Positions 37,586-46,200 of a DNA stretch of 64,000 bases are shown piece after piece (the first letter of the stretch is position 1; each line of letters opens with the position of its first letter). This stretch comes from Micromonospora sp. WMMD961 (GTDB lineage: Bacteria > Actinomycetota > Actinomycetes > Mycobacteriales > Micromonosporaceae), in the NCBI RefSeq assembly GCF_029626145.1, contig NZ_JARUBJ010000002.1, forward strand, positions 4,313,501 through 4,377,500. Reading direction: 5' to 3'. The notes below the pieces were generated by a model. The model saw only the letters and a list, made by a program, of their open reading frames with translations, was not told where the DNA came from and searched no databases. The position numbers were made by a program, and so were the translations under genes.

Positions 37586-38604
37586 CAACCCGACTGGCAG
37601 TGCTGTACGGCGGGCAGAGCGGCGAGCACGACGTGTCCTGCCGCTCGGCGGCGAGCATCCTCGCCCACCTGGACCGTGAGCGGTACCAGGTCGTCGAGGA
37701 ACTCATCGACCGCGACGGCGGGTGGCATGTCGACGGACGGCCGACGCCACTTCCGGCGGCGCTGCGCGTGCTGCGCGCCCAGGACGTGGTGTTCCCGGCC
37801 CTGCACGGCCCGTACGGCGAGGACGGGACCGTGGCGTCGCTGCTGGAATGGCTCGGCGTGCCGTACGTCGGCAACGGTGTCTTCGCCAGCGCCGCCGGTA
37901 TGGACAAGGGTGTCACCAAGCGGCTCCTGGCCGCGGAAGGGCTGCGGGTCAGCCCGGGGGTGACCCTGCGGCCGGGCGAGGACCTGTCGGCCGACGACCG
38001 GCGACGCCTGGACCTGCCGGTCTTCGTCAAGCCGGCTCGGGCCGGGTCCAGCCTGGGCGTCGTCAAGGTGGACGACTGGTCGGGCGTTCCCGCCGCGCTG
38101 GAGCAGGCCCGACAGGTGGACCCGAAGGTGCTGGTCGAGCAGGGGGCCCGGGGTCGGGAGATCGACGTGGCCGTGCTCCAGCACCCGGACGGCCGGGTGC
38201 AGGCCGGCCCGCCGCTGGAGATCCGGGTGACGGGTGCCGGCTTCTTCGACTACGACGCGAAGTACGACGGCGGTGCGGTCTTCCAGATCCCCGCCCCGCT
38301 CGACGCGGCGACCACCGAGGTGCTCCAGGACCGCGCGATCCGCGCCTTCCACGCCCTCGACTGCCGTGGGCTGCTCCGGGTGGACTTCTTCCTGCCCGCC
38401 GAGGGCTCGCCCGAGCCGATCGTGAACGAGGTGAACACGTTCCCCGGTTTCACCGCCGCGTCGCAGTTCCCGCAGATCTGGCAGAAGGCCGGCATCGGGT
38501 TCGCCGATCTGATCGACATCCTGATCGCCGGCGCGCTGGCCGACCAGGATCACGGCCAGCACAGCGGGTTGCCCCGGCAGGTCCGGGCGGTCGACCTGGT
38601 GTGA
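37582..38604 (+). CDS. D-alanine ligase (Ddl/VanG-like)
   Basis: ATP-grasp ligase of 340 residues joining D-Ala to D-Ala or a related D-amino acid. Motifs: GGQSGEHDVS (10-19), ALHGPYGEDG, KPARAGSSLGV (150-160), the lid FFDYDAKY ending at Tyr228, RVDFF and NEVNTFPGFT. The Tyr-type lid is that of D-Ala-D-Ala or D-Ala-D-Ser enzymes, not of D-Ala-D-lactate ligases, which have His in this loop. It is the third gene of a tight operon (overlaps of four bases). No MurF, VanX or VanY gene is present. Confidence 0.88.
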   Translation: MTTRLAVLYGGQSGEHDVSCRSAASILAHLDRERYQVVEELIDRDGGWHVDGRPTPLPAALRVLRAQDVVFPALHGPYGEDGTVASLLEWLGVPYVGNGVFASAAGMDKGVTKRLLAAEGLRVSPGVTLRPGEDLSADDRRRLDLPVFVKPARAGSSLGVVKVDDWSGVPAALEQARQVDPKVLVEQGARGREIDVAVLQHPDGRVQAGPPLEIRVTGAGFFDYDAKYDGGAVFQIPAPLDAATTEVLQDRAIRAFHALDCRGLLRVDFFLPAEGSPEPIVNEVNTFPGFTAASQFPQIWQKAGIGFADLIDILIAGALADQDHGQHSGLPRQVRAVDLV

Positions 38605-38613
38605 GCGGTGGTG

Positions 38614-38639
38614 GGTGCCCGGTCACCCGATCGGGCACC
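38614..38639. terminator. Hairpin between convergent ligase and lipoprotein genes
   Basis: Eight-bp stem (38614-38621 with 38632-38639) starting ten bases past the ligase stop. Its right arm runs into the last codons of the converging lipoprotein gene. It is probably a bidirectional terminator. Confidence 0.5.
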
Positions 38640-39180
38640 GCCGAGGCGGCCGGGCGCCGTCCGACCCGACGATGGTGACCGCGGCGGAACGCTCGGTGAG
38701 GCCGGTCTGCGCCGCGGCGTCGGCGACCGTGCAGACGATCTGGTCGACCGCGTTCGTCGACAACTGCCGCGCCGGACCGGTCGTCGTCACCGTGAGGCCG
38801 GATCGCTGCGCCTGCGGCGTCACCGTGCCCGGGCCGAGCCCGGTGGGCACCTCGCTGGCCAGGCCGCTGGCCCGTTCGTCCCCGCTCGGACCCGCCGCGA
38901 GCAGGGCAAGGGCCTGGGCCGGCTGGCAGGACGAGCCGACCGGGGATGCCGGTGAACAGTGCACGGCGGGCGACGCGCCGGACGGGATCGCCTTCGGCTG
39001 GCGGAGGACCAGCGCGAGTTCGCCCTGCGCGAGCAGGTAGATCCCGATGCCCTCGGCGGGGCCGCTGACTGCGGCGCGACCGGTGATGACGCCGGTGGGC
39101 CGGACTCCACAACCCGCCGTGAGCAGGGCGACAAGCAGGCTGCCGGCGATCATCGCGCGGCCCGTCCGCCGGGCGGTCAC
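38623..39180 (-). CDS. Small lipoprotein, last gene of the two-component operon
   Basis: Lipoprotein of 185 residues with signal MTARRTGRAMIAGSLLVALLTAGC (lipobox LTAGC). The mature part starts GVRPTGVITG and has paired cysteines, but I cannot assign a domain with certainty; it recalls the small actinobacterial lipoproteins encoded after sensor kinases. Its GTG overlaps the kinase stop. It may modulate the kinase or sense the envelope. Confidence 0.75.
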   Translation of the reverse strand: MTARRTGRAMIAGSLLVALLTAGCGVRPTGVITGRAAVSGPAEGIGIYLLAQGELALVLRQPKAIPSGASPAVHCSPASPVGSSCQPAQALALLAAGPSGDERASGLASEVPTGLGPGTVTPQAQRSGLTVTTTGPARQLSTNAVDQIVCTVADAAAQTGLTERSAAVTIVGSDGARPPRRCPIG

Positions 39181-40634
39181 CGGGTGCCTCCGGCATCCGG
39201 CGTCTCGCGGGGCAGGCGGAGCCTGAACACGGCACCGCCACCGGGGCGGTTACCGGCGACCAGGCTCCCCCGTCGGTCACCGAGTCGGTGCAGGCGCGCG
39301 TTCTCCCAGGAGATGGCGAGGCCGAGGCCGCTTCCCTCGGACCGGGTTCGGGCGGTGTCGGCCTTGTAGAACCGGTCGAAGACCTGCGGCAGCACCTCCG
39401 GGTCCAGTCCGGGCCCCTGGTCGGCCACGTCGATGGTGACCCAGTCCTGGTCGGCGCTCAGGCGCACGGACACCGGCTCGGCACCGTGCCGGAAGGCGTT
39501 GCCGACCAGGTTGGCGACGATGACGTCCAGCCGACGGGGGTCGACTCGGGCCACGACTCCGGGCGGCAGCTCCGCGCGTACCCGGTCGGTCCAACCACGG
39601 ATGCGCAGGGTCGCGGTCACCGCCGCGGCCACATCCACGTCGTCCAGAGCGAGCTGTGCCGTGCCGGAGTCGAACCTGCTGACCTCGATGAGGTCGTTGA
39701 CCAGCTGGGTGAGGTTCTGCGTCTCCTGGCTGACCAGACGGGCGGCCCGGCCCGCGTCCCCGGGCAGGTGTTCCGCCTCCTCGTCGAGCACGTCGGTGAC
39801 CGCCGTCATCGCCGCCAACGGCGTACGAAGTTCGTGCGAGACGTCCGCCACGAACCGGCGCGCGTCGGACTCCATCCGTCGCAGCTCGCCGACCTGCCGC
39901 TCCAGCGTCCCAGCGGTGTCGTTGAAGGTCCGCGCCACGTCGGCCAGCTCGTCGACGCCCCGGACGGTCAGCCGGGTGGTCAGGTCACCCTCGCCGAGGC
40001 GGCGCGCCGCCCGGCCCAACTCGCGTACGGGTCTCAGCACGCTGCCGGCGGCCAGCAGGGCGAGCAGGACGGCGAGGACCAGCGACAGTCCGCCGGTCAG
40101 CCACGCGCGGGTGGCGAGCTGGTCGATGCTCTGCTGCTCGGGCAGGAGGCTGCGCATCGAGTACACCTCCAGCCCGGACGGTCGGGAGGTGCCGTCGGAT
40201 CGTTCGAGCCCCAGCTGCGTGCCGATGAGCAGCACGGGTTCTCCGTCGAGCGCGACCCGTTGCCAGGCGACGGAGCCGTCGCCGACCTCCTGCCGCAGTT
40301 CGGGGGTGAGCGCGTCGGGCACCCCGAAGCTCTGCGACCGTAGGTCGCGGTAGACGACCACCGTTGTCGTGTCCCGGTCGGAGAGGCGCTGGGCCAACAG
40401 GTCCAGGTCGTCCTGGGTCGGTGGGAGCTGGACTATCGGGTAGACCTTGGTGAGCTGGTCGGTCAACGACATCACCGCGGCGTCCTGCGCCTGTTGGAGG
40501 ATGACCGTCCGGGCCTGGAAGTAGCTGCCGCTGGCCACGACGGCCGTGGTGGTCACGCCGAGCAGCGCGAACGCGAGGAGCAGTCGGACCCGCAGGCCCG
40601 AGACCCGGGTGCCGGCCCAGCGCCAGAGTGTCAC
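39177..40634 (-). CDS. Membrane sensor histidine kinase
   Basis: Histidine kinase of 485 residues. Two membrane helices (~residues 13-37 and ~180-205) flank an extracytoplasmic sensor of ~140 residues; then HAMP, the H-box DVSHELRTPLAA, the N-box NLVGNAFRHG and the ATP-lid SEGSGLGLAI. The architecture is MtrB/CseC/VanS-like. The GTG overlaps the response-regulator stop as GTGA. It faces the ligase operon and probably reports on envelope stress or cell-wall antibiotics. Confidence 0.9.
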   Translation of the reverse strand: MTLWRWAGTRVSGLRVRLLLAFALLGVTTTAVVASGSYFQARTVILQQAQDAAVMSLTDQLTKVYPIVQLPPTQDDLDLLAQRLSDRDTTTVVVYRDLRSQSFGVPDALTPELRQEVGDGSVAWQRVALDGEPVLLIGTQLGLERSDGTSRPSGLEVYSMRSLLPEQQSIDQLATRAWLTGGLSLVLAVLLALLAAGSVLRPVRELGRAARRLGEGDLTTRLTVRGVDELADVARTFNDTAGTLERQVGELRRMESDARRFVADVSHELRTPLAAMTAVTDVLDEEAEHLPGDAGRAARLVSQETQNLTQLVNDLIEVSRFDSGTAQLALDDVDVAAAVTATLRIRGWTDRVRAELPPGVVARVDPRRLDVIVANLVGNAFRHGAEPVSVRLSADQDWVTIDVADQGPGLDPEVLPQVFDRFYKADTARTRSEGSGLGLAISWENARLHRLGDRRGSLVAGNRPGGGAVFRLRLPRETPDAGGTR

Positions 40635-41326
40635 AGCGGCCCGAAGCGGTATCCGAAACCACGCACCGTCTGGATGAAGACCGGCGCTGACGAGTCGACC
40701 TCGATCTTGGCCCGCAGCCGTTGGACGCACGCGTCCACGAGCCGCGAGTCACCGAGGTACCCGTGTTCCCACACGGCCTCCAGCAGTTGCTGGCGGCTGA
40801 GCACCTGGCCCGGTGTGTGCGAGAGTTCGAGCAGCAGACGCAGCTCGGTCGGGGCGAGGCCGACCGGCACGCCGTCCTTGCTGACCACCAGCGCGGCCCG
40901 GTCGATGGTCAGCGCGCCGTGCTGCTCCAGCCCGGGCCGCTCGCCGCCGGCCCTCCGCGACTCGCCACCGGACCGTCGGAGCACCGCGCGGATCCGCGCC
41001 TCGAGCACCCGGGCCTGCACGGGCTTGACCACGTAGTCGTCGGCGCCGGCCTCCAGCCCCGCCACCACGTCCATGTCGTCGTTGCGGGCGGTGAGCATGA
41101 TGATCGGCAGGTCGCCGAGTTGCCGGATCCGGCGGCAGACCTCGAACCCGTCCATCCCGGGCAGCATCAGGTCGAGAACCACGACGTCGGAGGCGCGCGT
41201 GCGCAGCCGTTCCAACCCCTGCTCCCCGGTCTCCACGGCGTGCACCGTGTGGCCCTGTCGGGTGAGCGCCAGCTGAAGCCCGTCGCGCACCGTCTGGTGG
41301 TCTTCGATCAGCAGGACCTGGGACAT
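40631..41326 (-). CDS. OmpR-family response regulator
   Basis: Response regulator of 231 residues. The receiver has acidic residues in LLIEDH, the phospho-acceptor Asp in VVVLDLMLPGMDG, and Thr and Lys in MLTARNDD and YVVKP. The C-terminal winged helix ends VQTVRGFGYRFGPL-like. It is cotranscribed with the kinase. It resembles CseB and VanR. The ATG at 41326 is preceded by little ribosome-site signal; the PAP2 gene ends 16 bases upstream. Confidence 0.92.
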   Translation of the reverse strand: MSQVLLIEDHQTVRDGLQLALTRQGHTVHAVETGEQGLERLRTRASDVVVLDLMLPGMDGFEVCRRIRQLGDLPIIMLTARNDDMDVVAGLEAGADDYVVKPVQARVLEARIRAVLRRSGGESRRAGGERPGLEQHGALTIDRAALVVSKDGVPVGLAPTELRLLLELSHTPGQVLSRQQLLEAVWEHGYLGDSRLVDACVQRLRAKIEVDSSAPVFIQTVRGFGYRFGPL

Positions 41327-41342
41327 GTCGTCAAGTATCCCA

Positions 41343-42332
41343 TCATGAGATCTTCTGGAAATCGGTCGACGATCGACGCCCACCACGGCGGGCTCGCCGT
41401 GGGACCACGAAGTCCGCCGAACGCACCAGGAACACCACCGAACCCACCAGCAACATCGTCGACCCGCCGGCCACCACGATGGCGACGAGCGCCCCGCGCT
41501 GCACCGACGCCGCCAGACCGGGCACCACGACCACAACTGCCCAGACCAACGCGACCAGGCCCACCGCCACCTCGGCCAACCCGCGCCACAGGCTCCCGCC
41601 GTCCGGCCCGCGCCCCGCCTCCCGGTCACCCCGCGGGCCCGCCAACGCGGCCGCGGCCAGGCAGAACAACGCCACCCCCAGCAGTACGCCGCCCAGCACG
41701 TCACTGAACCGGTGCCAGCCCGCGATCATCGTGGCCGAGGCGATCACCGAGACACCGGCGGCGCCGGGCACCGCCCCCCAGCGCCGCGCCCACCCGGGCA
41801 GGACCAGCATGAACGCCAGCAACAGCGCCGTCGCGGCGGCGACATGGCCGCTGGGGAAGCTGTTGTGGGTGGTCGAACTTTCGAGCTGCAGATCCGGACG
41901 GGGCAGCGCCGACTTCACCGCGCCGGCCGTCAGCACCGTGCCGACCACCAGGCCCACACCGACGACCCCCGCCACCAGCCGCCGGCGGAGCACACCCACC
42001 AGCAGCACCGCGCCGAGCAGCGCGGCGAGCAGTGTCGGGTTGCCGAAGGTGGCCAACACGGTCTTGGCCGGACCGACCAGGGCGGTCTCCTGCTCGTACC
42101 CCCCACCCCGCTCGGCGCGCGGCAGGAGCAGGCCGTCCAGCCACTGACCGGGGTACGTCCGGACGAAGACGGCGGCGGTGAGCGCCAACGCGACCAGACA
42201 ACACAGCGCCGCCACGAGCAGCCGGAGACCCAGTGGCACGGCCACGCGGGCGGTTGGCAGGGGTCGCGCCGGCGGCGGGCCGGGCGTCGACCGCCCCACC
42301 GGGTACGACGATCCGATGGTCATGCCGGCCAT
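41343..42332 (-). CDS. PAP2-family membrane phosphatase
   Basis: Membrane phosphatase of 329 residues with the three-part PAP2 signature: KSALPRPD, FPSGHVAAA and GWHRFSDVLGG. These enzymes remove phosphate from lipid phosphates such as undecaprenyl pyrophosphate. About six membrane helices follow an N-terminal tail of ~35 residues. It lies 16 bases upstream of the response regulator and is probably in the same operon, which fits a cell-wall role for the whole set. Confidence 0.88.
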   Translation of the reverse strand: MAGMTIGSSYPVGRSTPGPPPARPLPTARVAVPLGLRLLVAALCCLVALALTAAVFVRTYPGQWLDGLLLPRAERGGGYEQETALVGPAKTVLATFGNPTLLAALLGAVLLVGVLRRRLVAGVVGVGLVVGTVLTAGAVKSALPRPDLQLESSTTHNSFPSGHVAAATALLLAFMLVLPGWARRWGAVPGAAGVSVIASATMIAGWHRFSDVLGGVLLGVALFCLAAAALAGPRGDREAGRGPDGGSLWRGLAEVAVGLVALVWAVVVVVPGLAASVQRGALVAIVVAGGSTMLLVGSVVFLVRSADFVVPRRARRGGRRSSTDFQKIS

Positions 42333-42594
42333 GCTCGTCCCGGCAGGTCTGTATGCCGTACTCGAATTGTCTTGGTTCTGTCACAACTGCCCCCGCTGCG
42401 CCGGGGAGGCGGATCGTCGTCGGGAGAGCCGGGGTGGGCCTCGACGGAGCAACGGGATTCACATGCTTACATGCAACTATGTTTTACCCCGCCGAGATCA
42501 GCCACCACTAGGGTCAGGACACCGATCGATGTCTTGGTCGTCGGTGCGAAGAATCCATCCGGAGTGAGCTGGGGAACCGGAAGGGGTTGGGGGA

Positions 42595-43191
42595 ATGCAG
42601 GGAATTCCAGTCGCCAGCCTGGTCATCGGCATCGCGTCCTCGCCGGCCGAACGCCGACATCTGGCCCGGCTGCTCGGTGGCAGTGACGCCTTTCTGATCG
42701 TCTCGACAGTCGACCAGGCCCGAGAGTTCCTCGGCGTGGTCGACACGCCTCCAGCGGCGACCGTGCCGGACAGGCCCGTGCTCGCCGAGGCCCGGCAACC
42801 CGAAACCGCGCCCGCCACGGCCCCGCAGGCCGCAACCGTGCTCGCCACGGCCGCGCGGACGAGCACCGTGCGCGCCGAGGTGACACCGAGCCCGCAGTCG
42901 CCGCCACCGGACCTGGCGGTCGACTCCGACCGCCGGGTGCTGCGGTGGCGCGACCAGGAGATCGACCTGACCCGGTTGGAACACGACGTCCTGCTCTGCC
43001 TGGCGCACGCGCCCGGGCAGATCTGGACCTACGAGCGTCTGCACCTCGAGGTCTGGGGCAACCGCCACCTCGGCCGGGGCTCCGACATGCATTCGGTGGT
43101 CCGCCGGGTGCGCGGCAAGCTCGCGAGACTCAACGCCGCGACGACCATCCACTCGGTACGCGGGGTCGGCTTTCGGCTCGCTCCGGTCTGA
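42595..43191 (+). CDS. Winged-helix regulator with short N-terminal domain (copy A)
   Basis: Regulator of 198 residues. The C-terminal OmpR/PhoB winged helix (~residues 105-198: REIDLTRLEHDVLLCL-like start, SVRGVGFRLAPV end) is clear. The N-terminal ~45 residues (LVIGIASSPAERRHLARLL) look like the first part of a receiver domain, but no phospho-acceptor Asp can be seen; a Pro/Ala/Thr linker follows. The same organisation occurs in the gene at 47880-48455, on the other side of the subtilase. AAGGGG precedes the ATG. Confidence 0.8.
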   Translation: MQGIPVASLVIGIASSPAERRHLARLLGGSDAFLIVSTVDQAREFLGVVDTPPAATVPDRPVLAEARQPETAPATAPQAATVLATAARTSTVRAEVTPSPQSPPPDLAVDSDRRVLRWRDQEIDLTRLEHDVLLCLAHAPGQIWTYERLHLEVWGNRHLGRGSDMHSVVRRVRGKLARLNAATTIHSVRGVGFRLAPV

Positions 43192-43204
43192 TCCCCGGAC
43201 GCGA

Positions 43205-43239
43205 TCCGGCCCGCCTGGTCGATAACCAGGCGGGCCGGA
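43205..43239. terminator. Bidirectional terminator between regulator A and the subtilase
   Basis: Perfect 15-bp stem (43205-43219 with 43225-43239) with loop CGATA, centred between two converging stops. Confidence 0.85.
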
Positions 43240-43260
43240 CGGTGCGCTACCGCTCAGGCG

Positions 43261-46200
43261 TCAGCACTTGATCGGCACCAACCCGAAGTTCTCCACTGTG
43301 GGAGTCGTGGTGTTGATCTTCGTTTGGCGGGTCTGCGGCTTCCAGCCGTCCTTGGCGACGATCATCGTGAGCGGGTTGTTGCGGCGGTCCATCCAGTAGG
43401 CGTACTTACCCTCGGCGTCGGTGGCGAAGGTGTACGACGCCGCCCACGAGTCGACCTGGACGACCGCACCGGCGAGCGGCGAGGTGGCGCCCTGGCAGCT
43501 GCTGCCGATGACCGTGCCCATCAGCTTGCCCCAGCTCTTCGGGGGGTTCGCGGTCATGGTCACCTCGACCGGCGCCACCGAGTACGGCGTGTTCTCGGTG
43601 ATCCCGACCGAGCCGGAGTAGGTGCCCGGCTGGTCGACGTTCGCCGTCAGGCCGACGGTGACGGTGACCTTCGCACCCGGTGCGAGGGTGGCGGCCGTCT
43701 TGTCGATGGTCATCCAGCTGACGTCCGCCGCCGACTCGGCACAACCCTCGAAGCCCGGGAGCACCTCGCTCTCGGCTGCCGCGTTGAAGCTGCCGGACGA
43801 GCCGCCGATCTTGTAGAAGCCGCATGCCGCGCCGCCCCGGTAACGGGCGGTGTTGGCGTTCGGCAGGTTGGACCACGAGTCGGTGGCCGGGTCGTAGGCG
43901 AAGCCGGCGTTGCTGATGGCCCCACCCTGCGAACCACCGACGACGAGCAGCTTGCCGCTGGCGACGGCGTACGAGCTGGCCCAGTTGTCGGCCGGCGCGT
44001 CGGCGATCGCGGTCCAGGTGTTGGCACCCGGGTCGAAGGCGTAGCCGGACTTCTGCGAGGCGGAGCCGTCGTTGCCGCCGGTGCAGTACAGGACGCCGTC
44101 GATCCCGCCGCAGGAGGCGAAGGCCACCGACTTCGGGTAGTTGGCCATCGTCTCCCAGGTGTCGGTGGCCGGGTCGTACCGGACGACGCTGTTCGACATC
44201 GGCGTGCAGCCGGCCGTGGTGCAGCCACCTACCGCGTACAGCTTGCCGTCGACGACGCCCTGACCGGCCGCGGACCGGGGTGCCGGGTTGTCGGCCAGCT
44301 CGGTCCAGGTGTTGGCGCCCGGGTCGTACGACCAGGTGGCGGAGTCCGGTCCCGCGTCGCCCCAGCCACCGCTGGCGATGATCTTCCCGTTCAGGACGCC
44401 CACGGTCAGAGCGTTGCGCGCGCCCGGCAGGTCCGCGATCGCCGTCCAGGTCTGGGCGGCCGGGTCGTAGGCGTAGTTCTTGGTGGTGGAGGCGCTACCG
44501 TTGCCGCCACCGATCGAGTACACCTTGCCGTCCAGGTTCACCACCCGGTTGTCCATGATCACGGCCGGGTAGTTGGCGATGTTGGTCCACGGCTCCGCCT
44601 GCGGGCCGACCGCCGCGGCGGCGGCCTTGGCCTCCTTGTCGGACGCCTTGGCGGCGAACGACGTCGGCACGGTGAGCCGCTGCTCCGGCGCGCCGCCGCT
44701 CCCGAGCACCTGCTGCCGGGTGACCTTGGACCCGTCCGCCCGGAGGAGTTCGAATCCGTTGTCCCGCTCGCTGAACTTGACCTCGACCGGTGCGCCGCCG
44801 GTGTTGGTCACCGTGAACGTCCTGCTCGCCTTGCCGTTGGGCATCTGGAGAGTCGCGCTGAGCTGGGTCGGCGTCACCGACAGTCGGCCGGCCGCGAGCT
44901 GGAAGTTCGCGGTGGTCGCCCAGTCGGCCTCGACGTCGACCGACTTGGTCTGGCTGACGTAGTTGCCGGCGGTCGCCGTGAAGTCGTGCTCGCCGGTCAG
45001 CGACGAGTAGATCCAGTAGAAGCCGTCGGCCAGCCCCGGGTCGTCCGGGGTCGCCACGGTGACGGCCTTCTCGGTGGGCCGGTCCTTGCTGGTGACGGTC
45101 GCGCCGTTGACGTAGCTGCCGTCGTTCTTGTCGCGGACGTTACCGACGACCAGACCTCCGTCGACCGGCACGCAGGTGACCTGGCTGCCGATGAGGACGT
45201 TGTCGACCTCCCACCACCACTCGTACGAGGCGTCGTAGTAGTGGAACCGGACCTGCACCTGCGCCTTGCCGGCGGCCTGCGGGATCGGAATCTCGGTCAC
45301 CTTCGGTCCCCGGACGTCGGTCTCCTGCCGGAGCACGTTGGTCCAGGTGGCGCCACCGTCGGTGCTCAGGTCGACGTCGGCGGTGTCGTCGTTGAGTTGG
45401 TTGAAGTCCTGGTTGAACCGGATCACCGGAGCGGTGACGCTGGTCAGGTCGACCACCGGGCTGACCAGGGAGGTGTCCTGGCTGGTGCCCGCGCCGTAGT
45501 TGTCGCTGTCGATCATCGCGAAGTTGCCGCTGCCGCCGGTCAGGTTGCCCCGGTCGCCGTCGTCGGTGAACTTCCAGACCTGACCGCTGCCCGCGTTGTC
45601 CACGACGCTCCAGCCGGCCGGGGTGGTCGTGGCGTCGAACGTCTCGTACTCACCGTCGGAGCCGAACGTGTACCCGGGTGCGGTGGTGCAGGTGTCGGTG
45701 TCCACCGGCACGGCGACGTTGGCGGTGGCGTTACCCGCGCCGACCACGACCTGCTTGGTGACGGTCTGGTAGCCCGGGTACTGCGACTCGTACGTCAGGG
45801 TGTAGGTCTGCCCGGCCGGCAGCTTGATGCTGTAGCGACCGTTCGACGGGGTGGTGTAGTCGTAGACGCCGGACACACCGGTGACGGTCACCTTCGCGTA
45901 CAACGGCCAGCCGTGGCCGGAGCCGTCGGTGACCGATCCGGTGACGTTGACACTGGGCACCGGCGTCAGCGCGACGTCGAGCGTGGTGGTCGTGCCCTTG
46001 GCGACGGTCGCCGGCTTCGTGGTGCTGCTGTAGCCGAAGGCCGCCACCGCGACCTGGTAGTCACCGGTGGGCAGTCGGGTCGAGTACGTGCCGTCGGCGC
46101 CGGTGGTCAGCTCCCGCGCGGCCGGGCCGGTGAGCGTCACTGTCGCGCCGGCGATCGGGGCACCGGTGGAAGCGTCGGTGACCGTGCCGGCCAGGGTGCC

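Noticed and set aside
35304..38604. Classical VanHAX glycopeptide-resistance operon.
   Set aside because: There is no VanH dehydrogenase or VanX dipeptidase, and the ligase lid has Tyr rather than the His of D-lactate ligases.
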